DNA from: Anthoceros angustus
Taxonomy: Eukaryota; Streptophyta; Anthocerotopsida; Anthocerotales; Anthocerotaceae
DNA length: 64,000 nucleotides
Direction of reading: 5' to 3'
Assembly: GCA_010909165.1 (NCBI GenBank)
Contig: VJWM01000126.1
Span: 62,001 to 126,000, forward strand
Made by a program: the position numbers and the translations under genes. This document shows, piece after piece, positions 20,090-32,089 of this stretch. Each line of letters starts with the position of its first letter. Within the stretch, counting starts at the first letter, position 1. The notes beneath the pieces are model-generated. The model worked only from the letters and a program-made list of their open reading frames with translations, did no database searches and was not told the origin of the DNA.

Positions 20090-22387
20090 TCATCTGTCGA
20101 CGTCGTAGAACTCTATGGTCTTGTACTTTTGAGATATTAACTCTGCCTGCACCTTTCGCGCGGTGTCGGTGGCACAGCCAACCAGGATCAGGATAGAAGT
20201 TCCTGCGAATCCTCGGAAGGCTGTCAAGTGTGTCACGCCTTCCACGGCTGCTGGGGCTGCAGCCATGACGCCCAGAAATGCTGACCCAAGCACTGATATC
20301 CGGGCTAGTACCTGGAAGGAAGGAAGGAAGGAAGCAAGCAAGAGTCATCAAACGGGGGAGCAACTCTGCCAAAATGGAAAGGGAAGGAGGCACTAGGCTC
20401 AGTTGGTGATGACAGCATCATCCTTACATTCGTGATGTAGGTGGCAGTAGCCTTTCCAGGTCGAACGGAGGGGATGGAAGCCCCTTGTCGTTTCAGCTGG
20501 TCACTCACATCATTTGGGTCCAGTTGCAGAAAGGTGTAGAAGTAGTTGAAGAAAGCGATCAGCAGCACATTTGTAGGAATGTAGAAGGGACCTGCAAATC
20601 GACAGGGACTGTGAACCACCAGAATATGGAGCTCTGCCGCAGCTCAAGTAGAAAAGTTTGAACCGTACCACCAGGATATAATGCAATAGCGACGTCCTTC
20701 AAAGCTGCCACACCAGTGAATCTTGCCACAGAGCCAGGAATTGAGAGCAGCGAGGTTGAGAAGATGATAGGCATGACTCCGGAGCTGTTCACCTGAGTAA
20801 GCAGCACACCAACTACTGTTTAGCGCTCCGGGTTTCACTCAAACTTGTTACCTACCGAGCATGGTACTGCTTAATCACACAAGAAGTTACAAACCTTGAA
20901 GGGAAGGTAAGCTGATTTGCGGAGTCCTCCACGAAAGCTGTATCTCTGAGCATAGTTAAGAGGAATCTTTCTCTCCGCTTCCTGTCTTTCCAGAAACCAA
21001 TCTCTCATCAATTTGGCAGTACTAGAAACTCCAACACGGTGTCCAGCAAGAAAGCAAAAATGATTCATACCTGGACATAGACAATGCCCAATACGAGCAG
21101 GAAAAATGATGCTGCAATACCAGCCAGCCCAGCATAGTTGTTCTCGTCCAAGGCTTGAACCACAGTCCTTCCGATGGACGCAGGTAGGTAGGAGACAATG
21201 TTGGTGAAAATGAGAAGAGACGTCCCATTCCCTAGCTTAAGCTCCGAGATGATCTCAGCAATCCAGACAGTGGCCATTGCACCCAGAGTCAACAAGGAGA
21301 CGGAACTAAATGCCCACTGAGGGCTGAAGTCTATCACATACGGCTTGATGTAGGATATCTGTCCAATGGCCTGCAACAGGAAAAACACATCCCTCAAAGT
21401 CTCCATGATACATGCCTTTTGCACTTGGAAACGGTCATGCAGGAGGATGATGTTACCTGAACAACGGCGAATCCAGCTGCAGCGTACTGTGTCCATTTTT
21501 TAACCTTGTTCCTCCCAGCCTCTCCTTCCTTTCTCTGGAGTTCCTGAAGTTTAGGATAAAGAGTCCCTAGCAGCTGAAACACGATCTGAGCATTGATGTA
21601 CGGCACTATACCCAGAGATGAAATTCCAAGCCGTCCAATTCCACCTCCAGAGAAGGAATCCAGAGTACCTAGCAAGCTGCTCTGATCAATACTTCCAGCG
21701 AACGCTGCCCTATCCACCCCAAACAATGGTATGTATGTCCCGACCCGAGACAAGACTAGTAATCCCAGCAGTTGCAAGAATTTCCCAGGCAGCTGACCCT
21801 TGAAAAAGTCGCCTACATCAATAGAACTGTCCTCAATAGCGGCTGTTTCATAACAGAACGGATGTCAGCCACTCCCATTCTTCCACAACAACAGGGAAGC
21901 GATTAGTAACAAGCTTGACAGATCTCTACTCACCTGCAGCGCCTTTTGTTGACGGCTTGCCTCCTACGGCTTTCATCACCATCTCCACAACAGCTTCCCA
22001 CTCACTCCGAAATCGTGAAGGAGAACCTTCCCCTATCTCAAGAGGATCAAATTGCCAGTCTCCACTCTCTTGTTTAGTCCTGTCAAGAACATCATTCCAC
22101 CCATCACGTTCATACCCGCGCCTGGACGCCTATACGAGAATTATATGAACGCTCTGAGCAAGACTTCAGTACCTGTGCGTCGCAGGCTTGAAGGAAGGCA
22201 GAGATGAGGGGAACCTAAACGCGGAATCGCCCAGCGACCATGTCCTTCTCCTTGAATCTGCAGCAAGTGCTGCTCTGCAGCCTTGCACTCCGACCCTCCT
22301 TCCTCCAGTCAGCTGAGGCCCCAGCCTGACTCTCAATCCCCACAGACCACACCCAGAGCAAGTCTGCACCAGCGCCATCGCTGGCAA
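20090..22387 (-). CDS. SCY1: Plastid preprotein translocase subunit SecY (SCY1)
   Basis: Eight exons join in phase: 22387-22173, 22121-21934, 21842-21457, 21370-21071, 20981-20895, 20792-20669, 20591-20428, 20311-20090, giving 561 residues, close to cpSecY elsewhere. All introns are GT-AG, 51-116 nt. The N-terminus is Arg/Ser-rich without early acidic residues, as in a chloroplast transit peptide. The mature part shows the SecY plug region (DSFSGGGIGRLG), PYINAQIVFQLL, KLGNGTSLLIF, AERKIPLNYAQRY, and the end VGCATDTARKVQAE. It is the multi-spanning channel of the thylakoid Sec pathway, working with plastid SecA and SecE. It matches SCY1 much better than the envelope form SCY2. It is divergent to gamma-SNAP with about 460 bp between the start codons. 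Confidence 0.93.
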
Positions 22388-22850
22388 TCACCAAGGAGGG
22401 GAAATATCCCACACTGCTCAGAATGTCTCTGTACCGAATAGGTTCAGGTCAAGATTCCCGCCATGTGGAAGAGGAACAGAATCAGGCTCAGGCTGTTTCA
22501 GCAAAGCAGATGAAGAGCACCCGCCAAGTCATCCAGCTCACTCGGATTGCTCATGGCTTGGCATTTCACCTTCGCCTTCAGACGGTGAAGGTTAAACCCT
22601 ATACCGGGTACGAATAAACCCGGGTTAACAACAACGGTAGCATTCGCCTTGGCCTCATGTGCGGACAGCGTACAGCGCGAGCCGAATTGAGCGATTGACC
22701 CATCTGTTTGTGCCTCGTCTGGGGTGCAATCTCTTGGGTTGTGGAAGCGAAGAATGTTGTACTGCGCGGTGTGAAGATCTGGGTTGTGGCTTGCATGCAG
22801 AAATTCAAAGAGGTCGGGGCGTGAAGGGACAAACAGTCCAAGCATTGGAG
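22388..22850. promoter_or_regulatory. Shared divergent intergenic region of SCY1 and gamma-SNAP
   Basis: 463 bases separate the two start codons. An inverted repeat GTTAAACCC ... CCCGGGTTAAC lies at about 22590-22628. I saw no clear TATA box. It probably holds both promoters and leaders. Confidence 0.4.
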
Positions 22851-23738
22851 ATGGAAGAGGAGAAGCTGGCGGATGTGGAGAAGAAGGTGAAGAAGGCCAA
22901 CAAGCTAACCAGATACAGCCTGACGAGGTGGAGTGTGGACTGGCTGGAAGCCACGCAGCTCTACGAGCAGGCAGCTGTGCAATTCAAGCTCGCGAAGCAG
23001 TACGAGAAGGCCAAGGAGTGCTTCGAGAGGGCGTCCATGGGGCAGGAGAGGTTGCAGTCGGAGTGGAATTCCGCCAAGCACCTGGAGTCGGCCGGGGCCA
23101 TGGCGAAGGAGCTCGGATTGTGGGTGGAGGTGGCGGATCTGTACAGGCGGGCCAGCGTGCTCTACAACACCTGCGGGAAACCCCAGCCGGCGGCGGATGC
23201 TTTGAGAAGGGGAGCTGCGGCTCTGGAAGACGGGGCCCCGGAGGAGGGCGTGAGAATGTATCTGGATTCTTGTGCTATTCTGGAGGAAGAAGGGAAGCAA
23301 CAGCTGGCTTTCGATGTATACCGGGCAGCCACGGCGCTGTACTTGAGGCTGGAGAGGTATCAGGATGCTGCAGCCATGTTGCTGCGTTGGGGGCTTGCTG
23401 CTGATCAGTGCAAGGCCGTGTACACGCAATGCAAGGCTTATCTCAGCGCCATCCTTGTCTACCTCTACATCCCCGACGAGAAGCAGGCGGAGCAGTGTCT
23501 CAACGATTGCTCCCAGGTTGACGCCTTCTTCAACAGCGAGTACAATAGATGCGCTGAGCAGCTACTTCAAGCCTACAGGGAGGGTTCTGTGGAAGACATC
23601 AAGCGGGTGGCCAAAGGGGGCACTGTCAGGCAGCTAGACCATCTCATTGTTAAGCTTGCTCAGGACCTTCCAAGCGGGGATGTGGCGGCTCTGGCTTCGT
23701 TCGAGGATGACGGACTGGAGGAGAATGAACTTCTATGA
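22851..23738 (+). CDS. GSNAP: Gamma-soluble NSF attachment protein (gamma-SNAP)
   Basis: From the Met at 22851 (MEEEKLADVEKK) the frame gives 295 residues, the normal gamma-SNAP length. The frame stays open upstream to 22659, but those residues look unlike the family. TPR-like helical repeats run through the protein: LYEQAAVQFKLAKQYEKAKECF, LYRRASVLY and CAILEEEGKQQLAFDVYRAA. The end is acidic with a terminal hydrophobic pair (FEDDGLEENELL), as in SNAPs that stimulate NSF. The role is recruiting NSF to SNARE complexes during vesicle fusion. No intron is visible. Confidence 0.9.
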   Translation: MEEEKLADVEKKVKKANKLTRYSLTRWSVDWLEATQLYEQAAVQFKLAKQYEKAKECFERASMGQERLQSEWNSAKHLESAGAMAKELGLWVEVADLYRRASVLYNTCGKPQPAADALRRGAAALEDGAPEEGVRMYLDSCAILEEEGKQQLAFDVYRAATALYLRLERYQDAAAMLLRWGLAADQCKAVYTQCKAYLSAILVYLYIPDEKQAEQCLNDCSQVDAFFNSEYNRCAEQLLQAYREGSVEDIKRVAKGGTVRQLDHLIVKLAQDLPSGDVAALASFEDDGLEENELL

Positions 23739-24889
23739 GTCATGCTGGTTGTGGTGTTGCCAGCTTCCTCTCAGCGCAAAAAATATTTTCTCGGGGCTTC
23801 AGATCTGCTTGTGCAGAGAAGATGCTTCCCTTACTCTTCTTCGTATCTAAGTGTCTCATCTTTTTTTTTTGTCTGCAGGTGTTTCTACCTTCACTAGCCT
23901 TCATCAGCCACCTGCACCCTCTTTTTTTCATTCAGCTTGCCTCTGCTGGTGATGGCTGGTTATGTACATGCCTTCCATGTTGTACATCTGTATTAATCCG
24001 GTCCTACTTGTAGTGCCTCTGTAGTGAATGATCTCAAGCAGCTGCGTGGAACACACAGCAGCAGGGCCATCTGTTTTGGCCACTATGGTAGTTTGGGTCC
24101 CTGCACAGCTTGCCCCTCCTTGTTCCTTGATGAGGACGACATTATCTACTTATACGTGTCGTCTGTTCCTCGATTTTCACGCTCGAAGTAGACAATGAAG
24201 TTTGGAGTAGAATCACAGAATTAGGTCAAGTTCCACAATTTACCGGTCCACCCATTTCCAGAAACGCCTAACCAGGACATTGCCTGCAGGTTATGTGTGT
24301 CATCTATGGACAGTGTCCTGCGAATTTGAGTGTCGCAGGAAAGGGCTTTTTGTGGCAGAGAAAACGGATTCGACACCAAGCGACACGACGACCCCTCGGA
24401 GCCGGGATCCTTGACTGCGTATGTCAAGAACCCACCTGGCAGAAAACCAATTCCCAGCTTTTCCTGTCTTTCAGTCGGCGCTAGCTTCTGTTCTTCAGCC
24501 GACAGGGTGATTCAGAATGTTGAGCGGTTCTCGATGTGTGTGTGTCTTGACGGGCAGGAGTGAGTAGGCTCGAGTCCCAGGCACTTGGATGTGAGGGTTT
24601 CAAAATTTGGTGCTGTGGGTGGCGGGAGAACCGCCGGCAGTGGGCACTATCATGTGGACGTCGAGTGCGTGCAGTGAGTCGATAGACGCCATTGACAGGA
24701 AATGGTGCAATTGCCCAACAGGCGCAGGAAGATGTTTCTTCAACTCAAGCAGCTGTGGCTAAGGTGGCCAGACGGGAAAGAGGATGCGCCCGCAATGTAG
24801 GGGTGCGGAATCAGCAGAAAGGGGGGTTGTTATGACAAACCTCCGATTCCTGAAGCCTTAGATGTTGCCAGACAGCCCAGCATTCAGGT
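23739..24889. other. Intergenic, nothing recognised
   Basis: Contains the 3' flank of gamma-SNAP and the upstream region of the next gene. Short frames show no family features. Confidence 0.5.
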
Positions 24890-26813
24890 ATGGACAGTAA
24901 ATGCGTACTGCACAAGCGAGCACAGAGCCCGGGGAAGAGGGAAGAAGTTGCTGCTGATCATGGCTGCGTCCGGACACCCCCCCATATTCACCCAGCATCT
25001 CAGCCAGCATCTCACCCAGGATCTCCTCCAGCTTCGCGATGCGCCGAGAGAGCTCCAACCCCTGCCCCTACAGCTTCTCATACGGGCCACACTTGCCGCC
25101 AGCAGCCGACGCCAGTGCCGCCTGAGATTGCCGAGCATGTTCCTGTTTTCGCCACATGCCCTCACCGGAACACATCCATGCAGCCGATTCAGGTGTTTGG
25201 TTGTGCTCCTGTGGGTTCTGGCCTCAAATACATGCTGGGTACTGGAAAGGCTGAGAAGACATATGGCCAGCTTGCGGAAGAAGCCAGGGTGACGAGGGAG
25301 AGGCTGCAAATAATGCACAATCGTGCTAAGGGAATCCCCAGTCGGACTCAAAAGCGGGCCAAGGTATGTATGTATGCAGTATGTGCGTGATTTTCTACAG
25401 TGCGAAGCGCAGAGCTTGTTCCATGCTTCGCAGTGTCAGTAGGGTTAAGGACGTGTTGGGTGACATTGAATGCCGCAGTTACTGAGAGCATGCAATGCCA
25501 CCGAAGATAATTCTCTAGAAAGTTTGAAGACGATACTAAGCGGCCCTCATTCTGACCTGGCCAAACAAGCAGAGATTATGGCTATGTTCTCAGCCAAGCT
25601 TCATTACTATGAGTCAGCACTAGACGATGCTCTGAGAAAACTCTCCACCTTCAAACAGCATGATGACGGGCGGCAACATGCACTCGAACACTGTGAAGCT
25701 CGCCTCAGAGACCTCCAGGACGAGATTCAAAGGAACAACGAGCAGCAGAGACATGTGTCATGTTTGCTGACCAACTGTCTCAAGAGCCATGAATGTGAAA
25801 ACAAGTTGGAGGACAAGAACCGGGAAATCAGGAGCCTGCAAGACTCTCTTTTCCGATCATCCATTGAGAAGGACAAGATAAAGTCCCAGAAAGATCGTGT
25901 TGATAAAGTTCTTGAGCAAATGGCTTCTGAGAGTAAACAGGGAGCCTTCATACACCTCGGGGCCATTCCTCCTCTGTTTGAGTCTGCAGTTGCAAGGGTC
26001 AACGCCACGACAGAGATATTCACCAAGCTGTTCATGATGGCAATGAAGAAGGCCAAGAGGAACTTGGTGACAGATGCTCATAATCTTTTGCCGGGTGTGT
26101 ACGTTTCCAAAGCAATGCACATTGCTTATGTCTTCCAGGCCTACATCAGCAACCAGATGTTCGTGGGGTTTGAAGATGCAGACTTCTGCCTAGATGATGC
26201 AGGACTAGAAGATGATAGGAAACGGCGAGGCGACTGCTTCATGCACTTTAGTAACATGGTCCTTCCGTTGGACCCCAAGGAAGAAGACCCCTTCTCCAAA
26301 GGCAAACAGGTTGCGTTCCAGAAGTTTTGTTGTAGCAAGTTCATGGCGGTTGTTCCTCCATGGCTTGAGAGGACTTTGTTCAAGGACTTGCGAAGCCGTG
26401 AAAGGATAGACAAAGGGGAGGAGCCTGAGAATGAACTGTACGAAAAACTGAAGGACATGGCGGCATCCATTTGGCTGCTTCACCGCCTTGCAACGTCCTT
26501 CAAGCCAAGTGGGGCTATTTTCAGGGTAAGGAGGGGAGCCGATGTAAACCCTAACCTCATGGATGTAGTTGTGCCCAAGGAAGAAGACGTTAACTTTTTT
26601 GACAAAGTTGGTTTTATGATTATGCCCGGCTTTGAGGCTAAGGGTACAACAATCAGATCTAGGGTATATTTAGATGGCCCCAAGCAAACTCTTGAGCAAT
26701 TACAGCAGTTAGCTTCGGCAGCTGGTGGAGTAACTGGGCCTGCAGCTGCCCAGGGCGCATCTGCCCCTGCCCCTGCAGCAAGGAGGGCTGGAAATTCAAG
26801 GAAAAGAGCTTAG
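24890..26813 (+). CDS. GIL1/IRKI-family protein (DUF641 type)
   Basis: Two exons join in phase 0: 24890-25363 and 25479-26813 (intron 115 nt, GTATGT...CGCAG), giving up to 602 residues. The N-terminus is Pro/Ser/His-rich and its start is uncertain; Met97 (25178, MQPIQVF) is an alternative. Then comes a coiled coil (exon 2 residues about 20-130), followed by the family C-terminal domain: PLFESAVARVNATTEIFTKL, AYVFQAYISNQMFVGFE, FCCSKFMAVVPPWLE, ASIWLLHRLA, and VGFMIMPGFE before RSRVYL. Arabidopsis GIL1 (gravitropic in the light 1) and IRKI share this layout; they act in growth signalling, with the molecular role unclear. The tail is Ala/Pro-rich and ends NSRKRA, possibly nuclear-targeting. Confidence 0.85.
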
Positions 26814-28040
26814 CTTTAAGTTCTCCATCCGGCGTGATGGATATGGAAAACAAGCAAGGCTATTTTCATATCGAAGTGTCAAAAAAAGTTGAACGAAGTC
26901 TATTGTAGTGCATCTGGGATGGAGTTTTCCTACAATGGGACTTCATGGGACTTGGTACTTGGACAACTTGTACCATGGTGAGCCCAAGCTACAAGCTCCA
27001 AGACATCCACTCCTCTAGGCACAAACATAGCTGCTTTACACCTACGGTTAATGTGCAGGTAGGTGTACATCCATTGGTTACGGAGTTTAGTTGTGTGGGC
27101 GGCTAAAAGCATACATTTTTCATTTATTCCTGCCAAAGTTCTTTTCTATGAAATAAAGGTGATTATTATATATTTATTATATTAATTTATATAAATTTAT
27201 ATGATATAAAGTATAAATGAGGAGTGACATGCAGTTAGGAGTTCATTGGAACTCCGTGGTGAACCCTACAATGACCGGGGTGGTAAGGGCCTATTTCTCC
27301 AATAATTCACGCTTGTGACTTTTTCATTTTTCCAGTCCATATTTCAGTATCTAGAAATTGAGCCCTGCCTCATGCATTCACATGCTTTCCAATGGTGTAT
27401 GCCTTGCCTTCATGCACAATTTAAAACACAGTCAGCAACGGGAGAGTGCACAATTTGATGTCTCATGCGACTTTCAGAGACTTCAGCCTGGGTAGAAGCA
27501 AATTCTGCACAAGTGTGTGGCATCTAAACTACCTGGCTTCCTAGTCCAGTTCAGCATCCCCGTCGATAATCACAAGGAAAAATTGAAATTGCCCAAGTTC
27601 AAATGTTTTCATTAGCATGGCTTTCACAAAATTAGAGAGGCTTAGGCAAACGTTTCTAACAAAAGTGACCTCAGGTGAATACCTACCACTGCGACGTGCA
27701 CTATCTACATCTACATATCCCCCAAAACGCATTTCGTCTCTACACACCCAGCACCCTCTCATTCGCCTTCCTAAGCCACCGTGACCTACCATACCAGCAC
27801 CTTCTCGCTGCCGTACCATAGAGATAGGAGAGAAGTGTATGCCAATCTCTCTCTACATGCGAGTGAAATGGCTCCGGTAACCCGAGGTCTTTGAAGTTGC
27901 CTCCTGATGCATGGACGTTTAGATCGAGATTCTTGATGTTGTGGTGGTGCGTTGTTTTTGCAGTTTAGGTCAATAGGAGCGGAACAGGAAGCGGAAGAAG
28001 GCTACCCAACATTTTTTACTAATGGGGACCACATGTTTTT
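26814..28040. other. Intergenic, nothing recognised
   Basis: AT-rich patches (27170-27215) and short frames only. No gene, RNA or element is supported. Confidence 0.5.
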
Positions 28041-28042
28041 GT

Positions 28043-28175
28043 GGGCCTGAAAACATACCTCAAAGTCTCAATTCGAGACGGTCGGACATTCTGGGGTTAA
28101 GCAACTGGTCGGATCACTACTATAATGGGGTACCATCCATGCCCGATTACTATTAGTCCTTGGTGGCCTGCATGC
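28043..28175 (+). ncRNA. Degenerate 5S-rRNA-like sequence (pseudogene or SINE head)
   Basis: Successive pieces align in order with plant 5S rRNA: AACATACC (5S ATCATACC), CTGGGGTTAAGC (CTCCGAAGTTAAGC), TACTATAATGGGGTACC (TAGTACTAGGATGGGTGACC) and GTCCTTGGTGGCCTGCA (GTCCTCGTGTTGCACC). The length is about 130 bases against 120. Too diverged for a working 5S gene. It could be a 5S pseudogene or the head of a 5S-derived SINE; the repeats that follow at 28213-28380 would then be its body. Confidence 0.45.
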
Positions 28176-28212
28176 TCTGAAGCCCTTATATACGACCTCT
28201 CATGTCTCACGC

Positions 28213-28380
28213 GCAAAAAAAGGCCGCTATTGTAAGGTTCTGAAACCCTTTGGGGCCACTTGAGACATGGCCTCTGTTCTTCCGCCCACTTAAAAAAGGC
28301 CGTTATTACAGGGTTCTAAACCGCTTTGCGACTGCATGATACATCTAGCCCGAAAAAAAAGGGTTGTTGTTGTAAGGTCC
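28213..28380 (+). repeat. Degenerate tandem repeat with A-runs (3 units)
   Basis: Units start with an A-run followed by GGCCGCTATTGTAAGGTTCTGAAACC, GGCCGTTATTACAGGGTTCTAAACC and GGGTTGTTGTTGTAAGGTCC. The spacing is uneven (about 75 and 65 bases). It lies directly after the 5S-like segment. Confidence 0.55.
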
Positions 28381-29280
28381 TTCGGAATCCTCTAAATTAC
28401 ATGGAATGTAAACACCCAATCAATTTCACTAAAAAAATATCATCCTTTATCCCTTGTGAATCAAGTGTTGTGTTTAACCGGGCAAACATATATGAAACCA
28501 CTTTTAGATTAAATGTTGCATAATTAGAAGGTTTTTGATATACGCCTAACAAATATGTTTTAAATATTTTCCTTTTGCAAAGAACGTGTATCTTTGTTTG
28601 AAATACAAGCGAATGCTCAAGGCTGATCCATATAAATTTTTTCCTTAGATAAACACACTAATTAAAAACACAAACATCATGGACCCGAACTATAATAAGA
28701 TAAATATAAAGAAAAATATTAATAGATAAATAGATAATAGATAATAATTTAGTTAGGATAAAGACAAGCTATGACAGAGTGGCAACTATGCCGGCATGCA
28801 AGATGCGAGCCCAGAAGCCTAGGTACTTAAGGAACGGCAGCCTAGGAAAAGACAAGCAATTCTGTTTATAATTTAGACTTATGTTTCATGGATGAGCTCT
28901 TTCACCATTGCTGGGAAAGATGAACGTGAGGCACGAAATAAATGTTTGCAAGCGTAAGCCAAAAGGACAAAATCCACATGCTTAACAACCCACTATACAC
29001 TGACGTAGCACCTTGAGCATGCTAAAATTCCTTGGGCAATTGCAACATTGAGGGAGCTTGCTCTGCTCAAGCTTTTGAACAATGGCTAGCTGGCCAAGAG
29101 ATACATTGGAAGTTAGCTTGAGAAGCAAGTGTGTTACCAAAAGATGCTGATAGAGGAAAATGGTTTGTTTGGTTGTATAGTTTTCCCTCCAAATACATGG
29201 ATTTGCGGTTGGTTGTATAGTGGCATGGATGTTATTATAGCAACAAGGACGTTACATTATCCCCGACATAGATTATGAAA
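28381..29280. other. AT-rich intergenic, nothing recognised
   Basis: No open frame with family features and no RNA gene was recognised. Confidence 0.5.
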
Positions 29281-29284
29281 CTAC

Positions 29285-29560
29285 ACCATCAATCTCTCAA
29301 ATTCATCAAAGAGAATGCACGCCAAGCTCTACCACTAACTTCCCCAATCCATGAAGGGGTGTGCATGCCAAGAACTAACATTAATTTCTCAAATTCATAA
29401 GAGGTGTGCACGCCAAGGCTTACCACTAATCTCCCAAATTCATGAAGGGATGCGCATGCCAAGGTCTACAGCTGATCTCTCAAATTCATCAAGAGGTGCG
29501 CCAATGCTTACCACTAATCTCCTAAATTGATCAAGGCACCATGCCAAGGCTAATTACATG
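29285..29560. repeat. Minisatellite of about 55-60-bp units, about five copies
   Basis: Units share the pattern ACCACTAATCTCCCAAATTCATGAAGG followed by TGCGCATGCCAAGG, with substitutions and small indels between them. Confidence 0.75.
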
Positions 29561-29839
29561 CGTAGGCTTCGTACGGAGTAGGTTCCTTATTTCGTATATC
29601 TTTACATAACGGATACTAAGGGAGGTGAGGGATGGCAGGCCTGGAAGGGGAGCGAGGATATGGGGTTAAGGGTCTCTTTTTCGACGGCGTAGTACTAGTG
29701 TAGATGGATCATCTATCTCTATTTACTACCGATATACAATATCTCTAGCTATATTAGCCAACAATTCGGAAGAGATCCTATTTCTAGTCTTCTATCATGC
29801 TACTTATGTGACTTAGGTGCGGGAGGCGGGAGGCGGGAG

Positions 29840-31720
29840 GCGGGGACCCCATGAGCGGTGCTCTCGCCTTTACATAATAGACACCGTAAAAAGCGCCCGT
29901 CTTTTGCGCGGGGTCTAGGAACGGTCTATGACCACCTCCAGAACTACTTTACTCCCGAGGAGTAGTTTTTCGGAGTTATTTATTCTAGCAGCTGTTGTTG
30001 CGTGGGGAGAGACATCTCTTCGGAGTTCTCAGGTTTTGAGTGCTAGCAAACTACTAGCTATGAAGAAGCCCACACCTTGGGTCTGTCATAATGCCGTGGG
30101 GATGCGTTCTTGCAGCTTGTTAGTCACAGCATTGCTATTCAGCTCCGTAAGCAGTTATAGGCTTATCTTAGTCCCCACTAATTTAAAATTACTACTCTAG
30201 GGGGCTGCAAGTTAATGGCTTTTGGGGTTGAGGCGATTTTCAAGTCCTATCCGGATTGGGTTGCTTTGCAGGTCGACGTAGAGAAGGCCTTCAACACTGT
30301 CTCCAGGGCGGCCATCTTCGACGAGCTCAAGGACGTAAGAGGGCCGTTGGCTAATCTTATTTCTTTTGTGTGCTCATTCTATAGGTCTCTCTCTAACCTC
30401 TATTATCAGCATTGGCCCTCAATGGAAGGGGTTTCCATGCTCGACTTGGCGACAGGCACGAGGCAGGGGACCCCATGAGCGGTGCTCTCGCCGCTATGGC
30501 GCACTTTAAGGCTCCGTCTTTAACTACCTCTCCAATCTCAGAATATTTGTATCCGTCTGTGGCAGACGATACCCATATCCTTGGGCCGGGGCCAAGGTCA
30601 AGGGCCTTTGAGCTCTCCTCCTCGGAGCTCTCTCGCCTTGGTCTGAAAATTAAGGTCTTGAAGTGCCTGATATGGTCCTCTACATGTGTTACGCCCTTTT
30701 TGCATTATGCACAGGAGATATTGCTTCTCCATAGGGACTTCGGCTTTTAGGCGTCCCCATAGGGCCCCCGACCTTGATATTGGAATTTGTGGACGCGGCA
30801 TTGAAGGAGGACTTGGCGCATATTGAGGATCTTTCTCAATTGGGGGACCCATAGGTAGTGTTCGGCTTCCTTTGTGCCAGCTTCAAATTCATGCGTTGGC
30901 TGGGGTATCTTCTGCATACGGTGGCCTCTTCTCCGGCTTTCCTCCCTAGTTTTTTGACAAACAGATTATGTAGGCATTGAGTGACATCATCGGCCCGGTC
31001 TCCTTCGAGTGCGGCGCTGGGGATCTGGCGCGGCGGCAAGCGTCTCTACCTGTCACTTTTGAGGGCACAGGTTTGTTGGCCACGGAGGGCTTTGCACCGG
31101 GGACCCTTATAGAGAGTTGGCCCCTCTCTGCCCCCATCTTGGCCTCCCGTTTTTTAATCAGGGATTCTCGTATCTTAGAGGTCTTCGTATCGGGCGTTGA
31201 GGAGGGGGCCTTCCCTATGCAAGTGTCCTTGAGGATGGTTAGGGGATCTTTATCCTCCAAGGCTAGGGCTATCATGCCTCACTTTTCCTCATTCTCCAAG
31301 GTTGGGTTGCTTGGGCTTCAAGCCTCCCTCCAGGAGAAGCAGTACGGTTAGGCGCAGTTGGCCCTTCTGCTGGATTTCTCCATTCCCCGACTCACCCGAG
31401 CTTGTCTCCGTTCTTGTTCGAGAAAGAGAGCAGGTTCCTAACTTTTAGGCCGACCTTGCATTTAGGCTTTCCGAATCGCACCGACTTCTTTTTCTACCAC
31501 GATGAGGTTCTTCTTCAGTTTGGTCCAACCTGTGGCTTGCCTTCTCTCTTGTTCTGCAGCGGTGCAGGCCTCCTCGACAACTTTGGGACACACCTAGCTC
31601 ATTGCCCTAGTGACTGGGCACTGCATCGCTATGCATGACACCGTCCGTGATGGCATGTTCTCTATGGCGAAGGAGAGCGGATTCATACCATATAGGGAAC
31701 ACCCATATACCCTACTCAAT
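29840..31720 (+). mobile_element. Broken LINE-type retrotransposon with reverse transcriptase
   Basis: Plus-strand pieces in two or three frames form a non-LTR reverse transcriptase: GCKLMAFGVEAIFKSYPDW, VALQVDVEKAFNTVSR, GTRQGTP, then after a frameshift MSGALAAMAHF and SVADDTHILGP (the xxDD catalytic box) and LGLKIKVLKC. Further on, a C-terminal segment has FGTHLAHCPS and HDTVRDGMFSMAKE. The string GGGGACCCCATGAGCGGTGCTCTCGCC from the RT occurs a second time at 29844-29870, so a second fragment overlaps the left end. Stops and shifts make it dead. No endonuclease domain was seen. Confidence 0.75.
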
Positions 31721-31869
31721 TGACATTTGGGTAATGGATTTGGATATTGATAATGCAGTATATTCCTAGGATGGCAGCAAGCGCACATCTTTAGCAAGTA
31801 CCGAAGTGGTAGGTGAGCCTTTTCACATCCCAGACCATGCCATTCTCGGAGCAATAGGTAAATTCAAAA

Positions 31870-31995
31870 TGGGCGATCGCGGGGCTAGTCCCCCTTGGCC
31901 TAGTGTCCCCTTTAAGGGTTGTTTCCTTTCGTTTCGGGGTAGATAAATTTTCCCATCTGTTTTTAATATATAAATTCTCCGTTGTTCCAGCAACA
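31870..31995 (+). repeat. Dispersed repeat related to 10935-11060
   Basis: AGGGTTGTTTCCTTTCG, GGGGTAGATAAATTTTCCCATCT and the following TTTAATATA parallel GGGTTGTTCCTCCTCGG and GGGGTAGATGGGATTCCCC at 10970-11030. Probably the edge of one repeat family; class unknown. Confidence 0.4.
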
Positions 31996-32089
31996 AGTTG
32001 GGAGAGATCCAATTCATGTGCTCCCCGGCGGTCTCCGACTTCGGTGTCCGCTGCCCTAATAACCCTAATAACACAGCAAGCAGAGCTAA

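Noticed and set aside
22659-22850. N-terminal extension of gamma-SNAP
   Set aside because: 64 upstream in-frame codons do not resemble the family; the Met at 22851 gives the normal length.
24884-25351. 155-codon minus-strand frame over the GIL1/IRKI-like first exon
   Set aside because: The plus strand is joined in phase to a clear family domain; the minus frame has no motif.
28043-28175. Functional 5S rRNA gene
   Set aside because: Too many substitutions and extra bases against plant 5S; kept only as a degenerate 5S-like sequence.
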